Shown here: positions 25,218-33,336 of the stretch, one piece after another | Layout of the letters: the number at the start of each line of letters is the position of its first letter | How positions within the stretch are numbered: the first letter of the stretch is position 1 | Assembly (NCBI GenBank): GCA_017427415.1 | Contig: JAFRSU010000091.1 | Coordinates: 1 to 64,000, forward strand | Origin: Lachnospiraceae bacterium | GTDB taxonomy: Bacteria > Bacillota > Clostridia > Lachnospirales > Lachnospiraceae | Reading direction: 5' to 3' | DNA length: 64,000 bases | Position numbers and translations under genes: made by a program | The notes under the pieces: model-generated | Told to the model about the DNA's origin: nothing | Databases searched by the model: none | What the model saw: only the letters and a program-made list of their open reading frames with translations

Positions 25218-26231
25218 ATGAAAAAAGATAACTGGCTGGTGCCGGAGTATTTCAGTTCCTTTTCATGTAAATGCGGAGAATGCAGGAATGCATGCTGTAA
25301 GGGCTGGAAGATAGCGATCAGAGAGGAAGATTATTATAGACTTATAGGTATGGAGTGTTCAAAAGCGCTGCACGAAAAAATAGAAAGCGCTTTCGGAGAC
25401 CCCGAAGTTGCTACCCGCCAAAGATATAAGCTTATAGAGCCGGACTGGCGCGGGCAGTGCAGGATGCTCGGGGAAGACGGATTGTGCATGCTGCAGAAGG
25501 AGTGCGGAGAGGCTGCGATACCGGAGATCTGCCGTGTATATCCGAGAAGTTACAGGGAGACAAACGGATACCTTTCGGCGGTATGTTCCACAAGCTGTGA
25601 AAAGACCGTGGAGCTGCTTATGGATACGGAGCAGATACGTTTTAAATACATAACCATGAAAAACGGTATCCATCCGGAGATAACTGAAACACTTCCTATA
25701 GGTTCGGAGGAAACGGCAAAGGGTTGTACGGATATATTACTTAACAGGAGCAAGTCTTTAACGGAGCGTATTTTTTCGGTAGGAAGCTTGCTAAAATGCG
25801 GAGGGTTAAAGCAGGTTACGCTTAACAGATTACTGAATATCATAAAGGAATTGCTCGAAACTTCGGACAGTCTCGCAGAATACGCTGCAGAGACTATTAA
25901 CCGATACGGAGAGGGGAACGGGGACGCGGAAAAGCTTTATCAAAGTGACTTTGAGCTCTTTACGGAGCACTATCCGAAGTGGAGCATATATTTTGAAAAC
26001 TTTATGGTCAATAACGTTTTTTATGCCGCATTCCCTTACTGTGACGAGAGGATAAGACCGGAGGATGCGGCATACGGACTGTACCTTGAGTACGAGATCT
26101 TAAAGCTTATATGTACTGCATATACCGTAAAGGATGCATCCGATGCGCGTTTTACGGATGCGGTTGCTGCCATATATCACCTGGTTGAGCATACTTCCTT
26201 CTATTATAATGCATATATGCTTTTAAAATAA
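25218..26231 (+). CDS. fliB: Flagellin lysine-N-methylase
   Basis: A 337-residue FliB-family protein. The N-terminal cysteine cluster is clear: YFSSFSCKCGECRNACCKGWKI, then CRMLGEDGLCML, EICRVYPRS and VCSTSCEKTVELL. FliB methylates surface lysines of flagellin. The ATG at 25218 has AGGGAG 6 bases upstream. A longer frame to 25047 runs over the aro promoter and lacks any motif, so it is not used. No flagellin gene is in the window. Confidence 0.88.
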   Translation: MKKDNWLVPEYFSSFSCKCGECRNACCKGWKIAIREEDYYRLIGMECSKALHEKIESAFGDPEVATRQRYKLIEPDWRGQCRMLGEDGLCMLQKECGEAAIPEICRVYPRSYRETNGYLSAVCSTSCEKTVELLMDTEQIRFKYITMKNGIHPEITETLPIGSEETAKGCTDILLNRSKSLTERIFSVGSLLKCGGLKQVTLNRLLNIIKELLETSDSLAEYAAETINRYGEGNGDAEKLYQSDFELFTEHYPKWSIYFENFMVNNVFYAAFPYCDERIRPEDAAYGLYLEYEILKLICTAYTVKDASDARFTDAVAAIYHLVEHTSFYYNAYMLLK

Positions 26232-26333
26232 AAACAGAGCAAAAAATTAGTTGGGTTTAAGAAAATGGTTACATTGTGGATAGTCAGACCATGAAATTGT
26301 CCTCATAGGGTAAAAAACGCTCTTAAATTATAA

Positions 26334-26362
26334 TTGCGCAAAGAGAATAATTATGCTATAAT
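26334..26362 (+). promoter_or_regulatory. Sigma-A promoter of tkt
   Basis: TTGCGC (26334-26339), 17-base spacer, TATAAT (26357-26362). The expected start near 26369 gives a 90-base leader. Confidence 0.7.
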
Positions 26363-26373
26363 ATCTCCAAATG

Positions 26374-26427
26374 ACGTGCTTTTGCACGTGGGACCCGGCC
26401 GCCGGCGTACTAAAGTATGTTTCGGCC
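26374..26427 (+). promoter_or_regulatory. Structured 5' leader of tkt
   Basis: Two hairpins follow the promoter. The first is ACGTGC-TTTT-GCACGT (26374-26389). The second has an outer GGCCG/CGGCC pairing (26397-26401 with 26423-26427) and an inner GCGTAC/GTATGT helix with a TAAA loop. No known riboswitch class is recognised. The structure may stabilise the mRNA or be regulatory. Confidence 0.45.
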
Positions 26428-26459
26428 TTGGTTAATAATCAAAACTTTAGGAGGCTACT

Positions 26460-28445
26460 ATGAGCAATATTGATGTTATGTCGGCAAATGCCATAAGAGT
26501 ACTGGCAGCAGACGCTATTCAGAAGGCTAAGTCAGGTCATCCCGGACTTCCTTTAGGTTGTGCGGATATCGCATATGTTTTATGGGGAAAAGAGATGAAC
26601 CATAATCCTAAGAACCCCGACTGGAGAAACAGAGACCGTTTCATCCTTTCAGGCGGACATGGTTCAACACTTCTTTATTCACTTCTTCATCTGTTCGGAT
26701 ACGGCTTAAAGAAGGAAGATCTTATGCAGTTTAGACAGATGGATTCACTTACACCCGGACATCCCGAGTACAGACACACAAAAGGTGTTGAAGCTACCAC
26801 AGGCCCTCTTGGACAGGGTATGGCTATGGCAGTAGGTATGGCTATGGCTGAGAAGCATATGGCAGCTAAGTACAACAGAGACGGATATAAGGTATTCGAT
26901 CACTTCACATATGTACTCGGCGGCGACGGCTGTATGATGGAAGGTATCTCATCAGAGGCATTCTCACTTGCAGGTACTTTAGGACTTGGAAAGCTCATAG
27001 TTCTTTATGATTCAAATAATATCACTATCGAAGGTTCTACCGATATCGCTTTCGCAGAGGATGTTGAGAAGCGTTTCGAGGGCTTCGGATTCCAGACCAT
27101 CATCGTTGAAAACGGCCATGATATGGACGCTATCGCAAAGGCTATAGAGCAGGCTAAGGCTTGTGAAGATAAGCCCAGCTTTATCATGTTCAAGACCAAG
27201 ATCGGTAAGGGCTGCCCCGCTAAGGAAGGTTCAGCTAAGGCACACGGAGAGCCTTTAGGTGATGAGAACGTACTTGCGTTAAAGGAAAATATCGGATGGC
27301 CTTCCACAGAGCCTTTCTTCGTACCCGATGAGGTATATGCTAACTATGCTTCACTTGCTGAGAACGGAGCAAAGGCAGAGGATGCATGGAACAAGCTTTA
27401 CGCAGAGTACTGTGCTAAGTATCCTGAATTAAAGAAAGCTATCGAGGATGATTTCAATCTTGATATCGCTAAAGACCTTATTAATAATGAAGAGTATTGG
27501 AAGTTTGAGGATAAGGCTGAGGCTACACGTAAGCTTTCAGGTATGGCTCTTAACCGTGTTAAGGAATATGTACCCGGATTATTCGGCGGCTCGGCAGACC
27601 TTGCTCCTTCAAATATCTCAGATATGAAGAACGAGCCTTTCTTCTCCAAGGAAGACGGCACAGGCAGAAATATACACTACGGCGTACGTGAGCAGGCAAT
27701 GGCAGCTATCGCTAACGGCATCACACTTTACGGACTCCGCGGATACGGCGCAACATTCTTCGTATTCAGTGATTATACAAAGCCCATGGCAAGACTTGCT
27801 TCACTTATGAAGATCCCGACAGCTTTCATCTTTACACATGACAGTATCGGTGTTGGCGAGGACGGACCTACACATGAGCCTATCGAGCAGGCAGCTATGT
27901 GGAGAGCACTTCCTAACTTCCATATGTTCAGACCTTGCGATGCTACCGAGACTTTAGCTGCTTGGTACAGCGCAGTTACATCCAAGAACACTCCTACCGG
28001 ACTCGTTCTTACACGTCAGAATCTTCCTCAGATCGCAGGTTCATCTAAGGATGCGTTAAAGGGTGCATATGTTATCCAGGATAGTGAGAAGGCTACTCCC
28101 GATGCTATCATCATTGCTACAGGTTCAGAGGTAAGCATCTCCGTTAAGGCTAAGGAGCTCTTAAAGGCAGAAGGCATCGACGTAAGAGTAGTATCCATGC
28201 CTTGTATGGATCTGTTTGAGGAGCAGAGCGCAGAGTATAAGGAGTCAGTACTTCCTAAGAGCGTACGTGCAAGAGTTGCAGTTGAGGCTCTTTCAGACTT
28301 CGGCTGGGGCAAGTATGTAGGACTTGACGGTGCTACTTTATGCATGGAAGGCTTCGGAGCATCCGCACCTCAGAACTTACTGTTCGAGAAGTTCGGATTC
28401 ACTGCTGAGAACGTAGCAGCTAAGGTTAAGTCAGTATTAAAATAA
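26460..28445 (+). CDS. tkt: Transketolase
   Basis: A 661-residue thiamine-diphosphate enzyme moving two-carbon units in the pentose phosphate pathway; it supplies erythrose-4-phosphate for the aro pathway upstream. Signatures: KSGHPGLPLGCADIAY, GPLGQGMAMAVGMAMAEKH, GDGCMMEGISSEA, FGGSADLAPSN, and GYGATFFVFSDYTKPM. The codon usage is strongly biased (GCT, TCA, AAG, CTT), unlike its neighbours, as expected for a highly expressed gene. AGGAGG precedes the ATG, and a perfect terminator follows. Confidence 0.97.
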   Translation: MSNIDVMSANAIRVLAADAIQKAKSGHPGLPLGCADIAYVLWGKEMNHNPKNPDWRNRDRFILSGGHGSTLLYSLLHLFGYGLKKEDLMQFRQMDSLTPGHPEYRHTKGVEATTGPLGQGMAMAVGMAMAEKHMAAKYNRDGYKVFDHFTYVLGGDGCMMEGISSEAFSLAGTLGLGKLIVLYDSNNITIEGSTDIAFAEDVEKRFEGFGFQTIIVENGHDMDAIAKAIEQAKACEDKPSFIMFKTKIGKGCPAKEGSAKAHGEPLGDENVLALKENIGWPSTEPFFVPDEVYANYASLAENGAKAEDAWNKLYAEYCAKYPELKKAIEDDFNLDIAKDLINNEEYWKFEDKAEATRKLSGMALNRVKEYVPGLFGGSADLAPSNISDMKNEPFFSKEDGTGRNIHYGVREQAMAAIANGITLYGLRGYGATFFVFSDYTKPMARLASLMKIPTAFIFTHDSIGVGEDGPTHEPIEQAAMWRALPNFHMFRPCDATETLAAWYSAVTSKNTPTGLVLTRQNLPQIAGSSKDALKGAYVIQDSEKATPDAIIIATGSEVSISVKAKELLKAEGIDVRVVSMPCMDLFEEQSAEYKESVLPKSVRARVAVEALSDFGWGKYVGLDGATLCMEGFGASAPQNLLFEKFGFTAENVAAKVKSVLK

Positions 28446-28471
28446 TATGAATAATAAACATGAATAGTAAT

Positions 28472-28501
28472 AAAAGGCCGTTACATTTGTAACGGCCTTT
28501 T
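28472..28501. terminator. Intrinsic terminator after tkt
   Basis: AAAAGGCCGTTAC (28472-28484) pairs perfectly with 28489-28501 across ATTT. A and T tracts on both sides make it usable from both strands, serving also the converging 28516 gene. Confidence 0.9.
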
Positions 28502-28515
28502 ACTGATAAACGGGA

Positions 28516-29154
28516 TTAAAACTTCCTTTTTTCTATTATCATTTCTACGGTGTTTCCTTTTACGCCCACACGGACATCGTCTGCAATGTTGGCAACTATG
28601 GATTTTTCAAGCTCGTCCCAGGCTTCTTTTTTCGCGGTGTCACCGGATGCGGCTGCGTCTCCCATGGAATTTCTGTAGTTTTCAAGTGACCACATATAGT
28701 CAACGGTATGAATTGCACTTCCGGGGGCCATTTCACACATGCCGAGATTCATATAGGTCATGGTCCCGTACTCGGCCTGAAGACTTCCAACTTCATCAAT
28801 GCTGTAGAGCCCGTTTTCTATAAGCTGGCGTATCTTTCCCATGAAGCCTTTTGCAGCGGCATTTTTTTTGTCAGAAGATGCCTCTATGAGTTCTTTCTTC
28901 TTAGCAAAATCCATAGGTGTTTTTATGGTAAGACAGATACGCACTGCACATTTTTTATCGCTTTCAATATGAAAATCGGCGGTAAACTCACCTGTAAGTG
29001 CCTCAACCATTCCGATTGTTTCTTCTGCAAGCAGTCTTACCCTCAATGCACTTTTTTTGTCAAGTCCGGTATATATGGCGAACTTGGAAGCTTCCTCAAC
29101 AGCCTCCTTAGCGCCAACGCCGCCGTTTGTTACGGTTATAATGTCAGTCTGCAT
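28516..29154 (-). CDS. Degenerate HATPase-like (anti-sigma-like) protein
   Basis: A 212-residue soluble protein. The segment LRVRLLAEETIGMVEALTGEF (about residues 38-58) resembles the N-box helix of RsbW/SpoIIAB-type ATPases (ExxxN), but Gly-Met replaces the conserved Asn context. No glycine-rich G1 or G2 lid could be found. It may therefore have lost kinase activity. It begins 29 bases after the STAS gene stop, and such pairs normally encode partner-switching proteins. Assignment is by context and this motif, so alternatives are possible. Confidence 0.5.
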   Translation of the reverse strand: MQTDIITVTNGGVGAKEAVEEASKFAIYTGLDKKSALRVRLLAEETIGMVEALTGEFTADFHIESDKKCAVRICLTIKTPMDFAKKKELIEASSDKKNAAAKGFMGKIRQLIENGLYSIDEVGSLQAEYGTMTYMNLGMCEMAPGSAIHTVDYMWSLENYRNSMGDAAASGDTAKKEAWDELEKSIVANIADDVRVGVKGNTVEMIIEKRKF

Positions 29155-29183
29155 AATTTATTTACTCCTTTTTTAGTGGCAGG

Positions 29184-29486
29184 TCATTGGATGGTCAAAA
29201 TATCCGAGAAACCGGTAATGTCGAAAATTTCCTTTACTTCTTCAGTGAGGTTCTTTACTACCATGGAGCCTTGCTTGGACATGATTTTGTGAGCTGAAAG
29301 CAGAACACGAAGTCCGGCACTCGATACATACTCAAGTTTTCCGCAATCTATAGAAAGGGTACTGATACCCTCGATCGCGTTTTTTAGTTCACTTTCAAAC
29401 TGGGGAGCGGTAACTGTATCTAATCTTCCCTCGAGATAAACAGTAAGTTCTGTTGATCCGTTCTTTTCCATTTTGTTGTTCAGCAT
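29184..29486 (-). CDS. STAS-domain anti-sigma factor antagonist
   Basis: A 100-residue protein with the SpoIIAA/RsbV fold: LTVYLEGRLDTVTAPQFESEL at the start, LSIDCGKLEYVSSAGLRVLLSAHK in the middle. The phospho-accepting serine is in YVSSAGLR. Such proteins release an anti-sigma kinase when unphosphorylated. AAGGAGG lies 9 bases before the ATG. It is preceded by a promoter overlapping a TTGGACA direct repeat and followed by the HATPase-like gene. Confidence 0.92.
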   Translation of the reverse strand: MLNNKMEKNGSTELTVYLEGRLDTVTAPQFESELKNAIEGISTLSIDCGKLEYVSSAGLRVLLSAHKIMSKQGSMVVKNLTEEVKEIFDITGFSDILTIQ

Positions 29487-29532
29487 TTTTATTTCCTCCT
29501 TATTAAAATGTTATATGAATGCTAACACATCT

Positions 29533-29550
29533 TGTCCAATAAATGTCCAA
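29533..29550 (-). promoter_or_regulatory. Direct-repeat operator upstream of the STAS gene
   Basis: On the - strand this reads TTGGACATTTATTGGACA, two TTGGACA units 11 bases apart. The second unit overlaps a -35 (TTGGAC) followed 18 bases later by TATAAC. The identical 18 bases occur at 31711-31728 before the other operon of the module. Repeats one helical turn apart suit a response regulator dimer. Confidence 0.8.
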
Positions 29551-29576
29551 TATGATATAAAATCTCTGTAAAAATA

Positions 29577-30380
29577 TTATTTCTTATCCATTACCTTCCA
29601 GTACATCATGCTTTCCGTCATGCTGGCCCATGAATAAGCATTCATGTATTCACCCCTGTAGGAGTTGACCGCATCGCTGTCGCCGGAGAAAAAAAGATAA
29701 GCGTCACATGTGAAATTCTCAGGCCGTACCCTTAAAGAACCCTTCTGCATTTCAAAAATATCCTCTATGCCGTAATCTTTTAAGCTTTCCCTTAAACTTC
29801 TTAAATAGACATCCAGCTGTTTCTGCATTTTCCTGTCATAGAGCCTGTCCTCCCACATGACCGAAAAAATCTCGGCCCTGGATACTCCGGTTCCCTGTTT
29901 ATCGATAAGGTATGCAAGCATTTCCTTGCATTTTGACATTTTAAAGTTGATGGGGTTTCCATCGACATATACATCAAAGTTTCCGAAGGTTTTTACCGTT
30001 ATGTGATCGGAAGCGGTTCTGATCTTGCCGGAAAGGGCATATTCCACATCGAGCTTTAACTTATCAAGCGAAACAGGCTTTAACAGATATCCGGATGCAT
30101 GTACCGAAAAAGCTTCCACCGCATACTCCGAATATCCGGTAAGAAAAATGATCGCGGTATCGGGACATCTGTTCTTGATGCTCATGGCTAGCTCCAATCC
30201 GTTCATATCCGGCATGTCAATATCAAGAAGAGCCAGATCGGCCTGACCTTTGTCCAGATAATTAAGTGCTTCATCCGAACGGACAAAACCCGTGACCTCA
30301 TCAAACACATTTAGGGACTTCAGCATGGAGACCGCATCTTCCATCAGAAGTCTTTCATCATCCACACATATTGCTTTCAT
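29577..30380 (-). CDS. SARP-type response regulator
   Basis: A 267-residue protein. The receiver domain (1-120) has CVDDERLL, the acceptor in LALLDIDMPDMNG, the Thr/Ser in FLTGYSEYA and Lys in LLKPVSLDKL. Residues 128-230 form an OmpR-like winged helix with the layout of SARP regulators (FGNFDVYVDGNPINF...KCKEMLAYLIDKQG...ILRSLRESLKDYG-like). A short BTAD-like tail follows. SARP-type proteins bind direct repeats 11 bases apart, matching the boxes at 29533 and 31711. It is 33 bases after the kinase gene. Confidence 0.85.
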   Translation of the reverse strand: MKAICVDDERLLMEDAVSMLKSLNVFDEVTGFVRSDEALNYLDKGQADLALLDIDMPDMNGLELAMSIKNRCPDTAIIFLTGYSEYAVEAFSVHASGYLLKPVSLDKLKLDVEYALSGKIRTASDHITVKTFGNFDVYVDGNPINFKMSKCKEMLAYLIDKQGTGVSRAEIFSVMWEDRLYDRKMQKQLDVYLRSLRESLKDYGIEDIFEMQKGSLRVRPENFTCDAYLFFSGDSDAVNSYRGEYMNAYSWASMTESMMYWKVMDKK

Positions 30381-30413
30381 TATATGAATCTTACCTTCCT
30401 ATTAACTTTTATT

Positions 30414-31625
30414 TTACGGAATGCGGATGGTTATGGTGGTTCCTTCATCCTCCCGGCTGTCTATGGTAAGTGTTCCGTTACACATCTGTTCTATACGCTC
30501 ACGTACATTTTTTAAACCTATATGAGAACCTTCGGCTTTTTCGGCTTTTTTTACATCAAAGCCGCTTCCGTTGTCAGAAACGGTTATCTCGTGAAAACCA
30601 TCCTTAAAAGCCGTTGTTATTTCAACTACGCCCTTATCCCTGATACGTACTCCGTGCTTTATCGCATTCTCAACCAAGGGCTGCAGGGAGAGGGGCGGTA
30701 CGGTAAAACTTGCGTCGGAAATATTATATTTAACTTCCACATTTTCGAAGCGGACCATCTCAATACCGGCATAAAGCCTGGTGTGTTCAAGTTCTTTCTC
30801 GAACGGGATCCTTCCGACTGTTCCGAGTGAGTCGAGGTTCTGTCTTAAATACTGTCCGAATTTCTCGGCAAGCTCAGCCGCGGTATCCGGGTCCTTTTTA
30901 CACATGGCCTTTAAGGTGGCCAGGGTGTTATAAAGAAAATGCGGCTGTATCTGCGTCATCATTATCTGTATGCGCTGCTGGGCCTTCAGATCCTCCTCGT
31001 GTTCCCTTACGAACTGCATATGCAGCCATATAAAATAAAACATTGTTCCCGTGACAACTGAGACAGTAAGAAATGTATAAGGAGCGTTAATATAATACTT
31101 CGAATCAAAAATAACCGATATGGGAATAACCAAAACATTCAATATCGGGATTATCATGTCGCTTTTCTTAACATGAACGAATTCCCTGAATGTATATACT
31201 AAAAGGTATGCAAGGAGAAGTCCGCTTATGATATGACAGGTATAGCCCAAAGGACCTCTTATAAATCTGTTGTCTTCGGTTATCGTAAAACAGATATCGG
31301 AAAACAGGGCTGTCAAATGAACAGACGCATTTATGATATTCAGGATCCATACTATTTTGCTGCGGCCGTTGTTTTTCAAGATACAACAGAACAATGCCAG
31401 TATCATGGGACGGACTGAATATCCGTAGATTCCTGCTATTATCCTTAAATGCGGCATATTAATATCCGTAACAAACCTGTATTCCATATAGTTCTGAAGA
31501 AGAAGGCTGAAAAGAAGCAGTATTACTTCAATAAGCAGCTTTTTCTTATTTCTGACATACGGATCTATGATTACCGAGAGAAGCAGCCCGAAAAGCTGCA
31601 CCGCCAGTATAACGAGAACTATCAT
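30414..31625 (-). CDS. LytS/YesM-type sensor histidine kinase
   Basis: A 403-residue kinase. About seven membrane helices fill residues 1-210 without a large extracellular domain, suggesting a small or membrane-soluble signal. The His_kinase domain carries QIQPHFLYNTLATLKAM (phospho-His), PPLSLQPLVENAIKHGV (N box) and VSDNGSGFD, GLKNVRERIE (ATP lid). It forms a two-component pair with the SARP-type regulator downstream. It diverges from the PreA-like operon. Confidence 0.9.
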   Translation of the reverse strand: MIVLVILAVQLFGLLLSVIIDPYVRNKKKLLIEVILLLFSLLLQNYMEYRFVTDINMPHLRIIAGIYGYSVRPMILALFCCILKNNGRSKIVWILNIINASVHLTALFSDICFTITEDNRFIRGPLGYTCHIISGLLLAYLLVYTFREFVHVKKSDMIIPILNVLVIPISVIFDSKYYINAPYTFLTVSVVTGTMFYFIWLHMQFVREHEEDLKAQQRIQIMMTQIQPHFLYNTLATLKAMCKKDPDTAAELAEKFGQYLRQNLDSLGTVGRIPFEKELEHTRLYAGIEMVRFENVEVKYNISDASFTVPPLSLQPLVENAIKHGVRIRDKGVVEITTAFKDGFHEITVSDNGSGFDVKKAEKAEGSHIGLKNVRERIEQMCNGTLTIDSREDEGTTITIRIP

Positions 31626-31710
31626 TTACGTGTCCTGCCTTATATTGTTATCCCACATATATGAATGATAACACAATTGTACTTATTTTGCTACTCCTAA
31701 CTTAAATGTT

Positions 31711-31728
31711 TTGGACATTTATTGGACA
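31711..31728 (+). promoter_or_regulatory. Direct-repeat operator upstream of the PreA-like operon
   Basis: TTGGACATTTATTGGACA, identical on this strand to the - strand box at 29533-29550. The second unit could serve as -35 for an A/T-rich -10 near 31745. The box lies 58 bases before the PreA-like start codon and in the gap shared with the divergent kinase gene. Confidence 0.8.
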
Positions 31729-31785
31729 TAATGAGATATGATAATAATTATTATAAATAAATCTGAAGGTGGAGGGGTGAACGAA

Positions 31786-33318
31786 ATGAGTCAGATCGGA
31801 AATGGGTTTATAAGACAGATAAACAGGTCGGATATGCTTGCATGCGTATTGTGCCACGATGCGCCATGCAGTAAAGCATGCGGAAAACTGGATCCGGCCG
31901 GGATGTTAAGAAGCATATGGTTTGACAACGAAAAATGTGCAGCGGACAGTTTCCCGGAAGCAAATCCATGCGAAGGATGCAGTGCTCCTTGCGAGAAATC
32001 CTGTGTAAAAAAGCAGCAGGTCAGCATCCGGGAGCTCATGACTAAACTTCACGATGAAGTTAAGCCCATGCTTGATATTAAGGCTCCTCATAATGAGGAC
32101 CTGCTCCGTACCGAGATGTGCGGTATCCCGCTTGAAAATCCCTTCCTGTTATCTTCCTCGGTGGTCGCTAGTACATATGATATGTGCGCCAGGGCATTTG
32201 AAGCCGGCTGGGCCGGAGCCTGCTTTAAAACGATATGCTCTTTTGACATTCATGAAGCATCGCCTCGTTTTTCTGCAATTACGGGAGACAACGGAAGTAT
32301 AATTGGTTTCAAGAATGTTGAACAGCTTTCAGATCACAGTGTGGCCGAAAATATGGAGATATTCAGGAAACTAAAGGAAAAATATCCTACGAAATTTATC
32401 CTGGCATCCATTATGGGTCAGGATGAAGCGGAATGGGAAGAACTGGCCCGGTTATGCGAGGAGAATGGAGCTGACGCCATAGAGCTTAACTTTTCCTGCC
32501 CTAACATGATGGAAGACGGCTTAGGGTCGGATATCGGACAGATTCCGGAGCTTGTAGAAAAGTATACTGCGGCAGCAAAGAGGGGAACAAAGATCCCGGT
32601 ACTTGCAAAACTGACACCCAATGTGGCAAGTGTGCTTCCCGCAGCCCTTGCCGCTAAAAGGGGCGGAGCGGATGGTATAGCAGCCATCAATACGATAAAG
32701 AGTATCCTTGGAATAAATCCGCATACGTATATTTCAGCACCTGCAGTACACGGACAATCAGCAGTCGGAGGTTACAGCGGTAATGCGGTTAAGCCTATAG
32801 CACTCAAATTTATTGCCGAACTCGGAAAGTCTCCCGAGTTAAAAGAAATGCACATTAGCGGTATGGGCGGAGTTGAGACCTGGCTTGATGCTTTGGAATT
32901 CATACTTTTAGGATCGGGATCCATCCAGGTTACCACCGCCGTAATGCAGTACGGATACCGTATCATAGATGATCTGAAGGCAGGACTGAATTATTATCTT
33001 GCAGAAAAAGGGTTCACAAGTGTTAAAGACGCTACAGGGCTTGCACTAGATACTATCAGTGACTCAACGGATGTTTTAGAGAGGGATACGGTATTATTCC
33101 CCAAGTTTAACAGGGAAAAGTGTATAGGCTGCGGCAGATGTATGATATCCTGCGCAGATGGCGGACATCAGGCTATAACACTGAATGAAGAAAGAAAGCC
33201 TGTACTTGACGGTAAAAAGTGTGTGGGCTGCCACCTTTGCGTATTAGTTTGTCCTTTAAGGGCAATAACTCCCGGCAGAAAGAGGATTCCAATCAAAGGG
33301 ACGGTTGATAATGTATAG
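31786..33318 (+). CDS. preA: PreA-like dihydropyrimidine dehydrogenase with N-terminal cysteine domain
   Basis: About 510 residues. Residues 1-95 hold a cysteine-rich segment (CVLCHDAPCSKAC, later CEGCSAPCEKSC) like the N-terminal Fe-S domain of PreT and mammalian DPYD. Residues 105-440 match the PreA FMN barrel: NPFLLSSSVVASTYDMC, GFKNVEQLSDHS, ELNFSCPN (catalytic Cys) and AKRGGADGIAAINTIKSI. Two 4Fe-4S motifs end it (CIGCGRCMISC, CVGCHLCVLVC). PreA normally needs PreT for NAD(P)H oxidation, and no PreT is nearby. The ATG at 31786 follows GGAGGGG. Its true substrate in this operon is uncertain. Confidence 0.85.
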   Translation: MSQIGNGFIRQINRSDMLACVLCHDAPCSKACGKLDPAGMLRSIWFDNEKCAADSFPEANPCEGCSAPCEKSCVKKQQVSIRELMTKLHDEVKPMLDIKAPHNEDLLRTEMCGIPLENPFLLSSSVVASTYDMCARAFEAGWAGACFKTICSFDIHEASPRFSAITGDNGSIIGFKNVEQLSDHSVAENMEIFRKLKEKYPTKFILASIMGQDEAEWEELARLCEENGADAIELNFSCPNMMEDGLGSDIGQIPELVEKYTAAAKRGTKIPVLAKLTPNVASVLPAALAAKRGGADGIAAINTIKSILGINPHTYISAPAVHGQSAVGGYSGNAVKPIALKFIAELGKSPELKEMHISGMGGVETWLDALEFILLGSGSIQVTTAVMQYGYRIIDDLKAGLNYYLAEKGFTSVKDATGLALDTISDSTDVLERDTVLFPKFNREKCIGCGRCMISCADGGHQAITLNEERKPVLDGKKCVGCHLCVLVCPLRAITPGRKRIPIKGTVDNV

Positions 33319-33336
33319 AGTAAGAGGAGAAATAAT

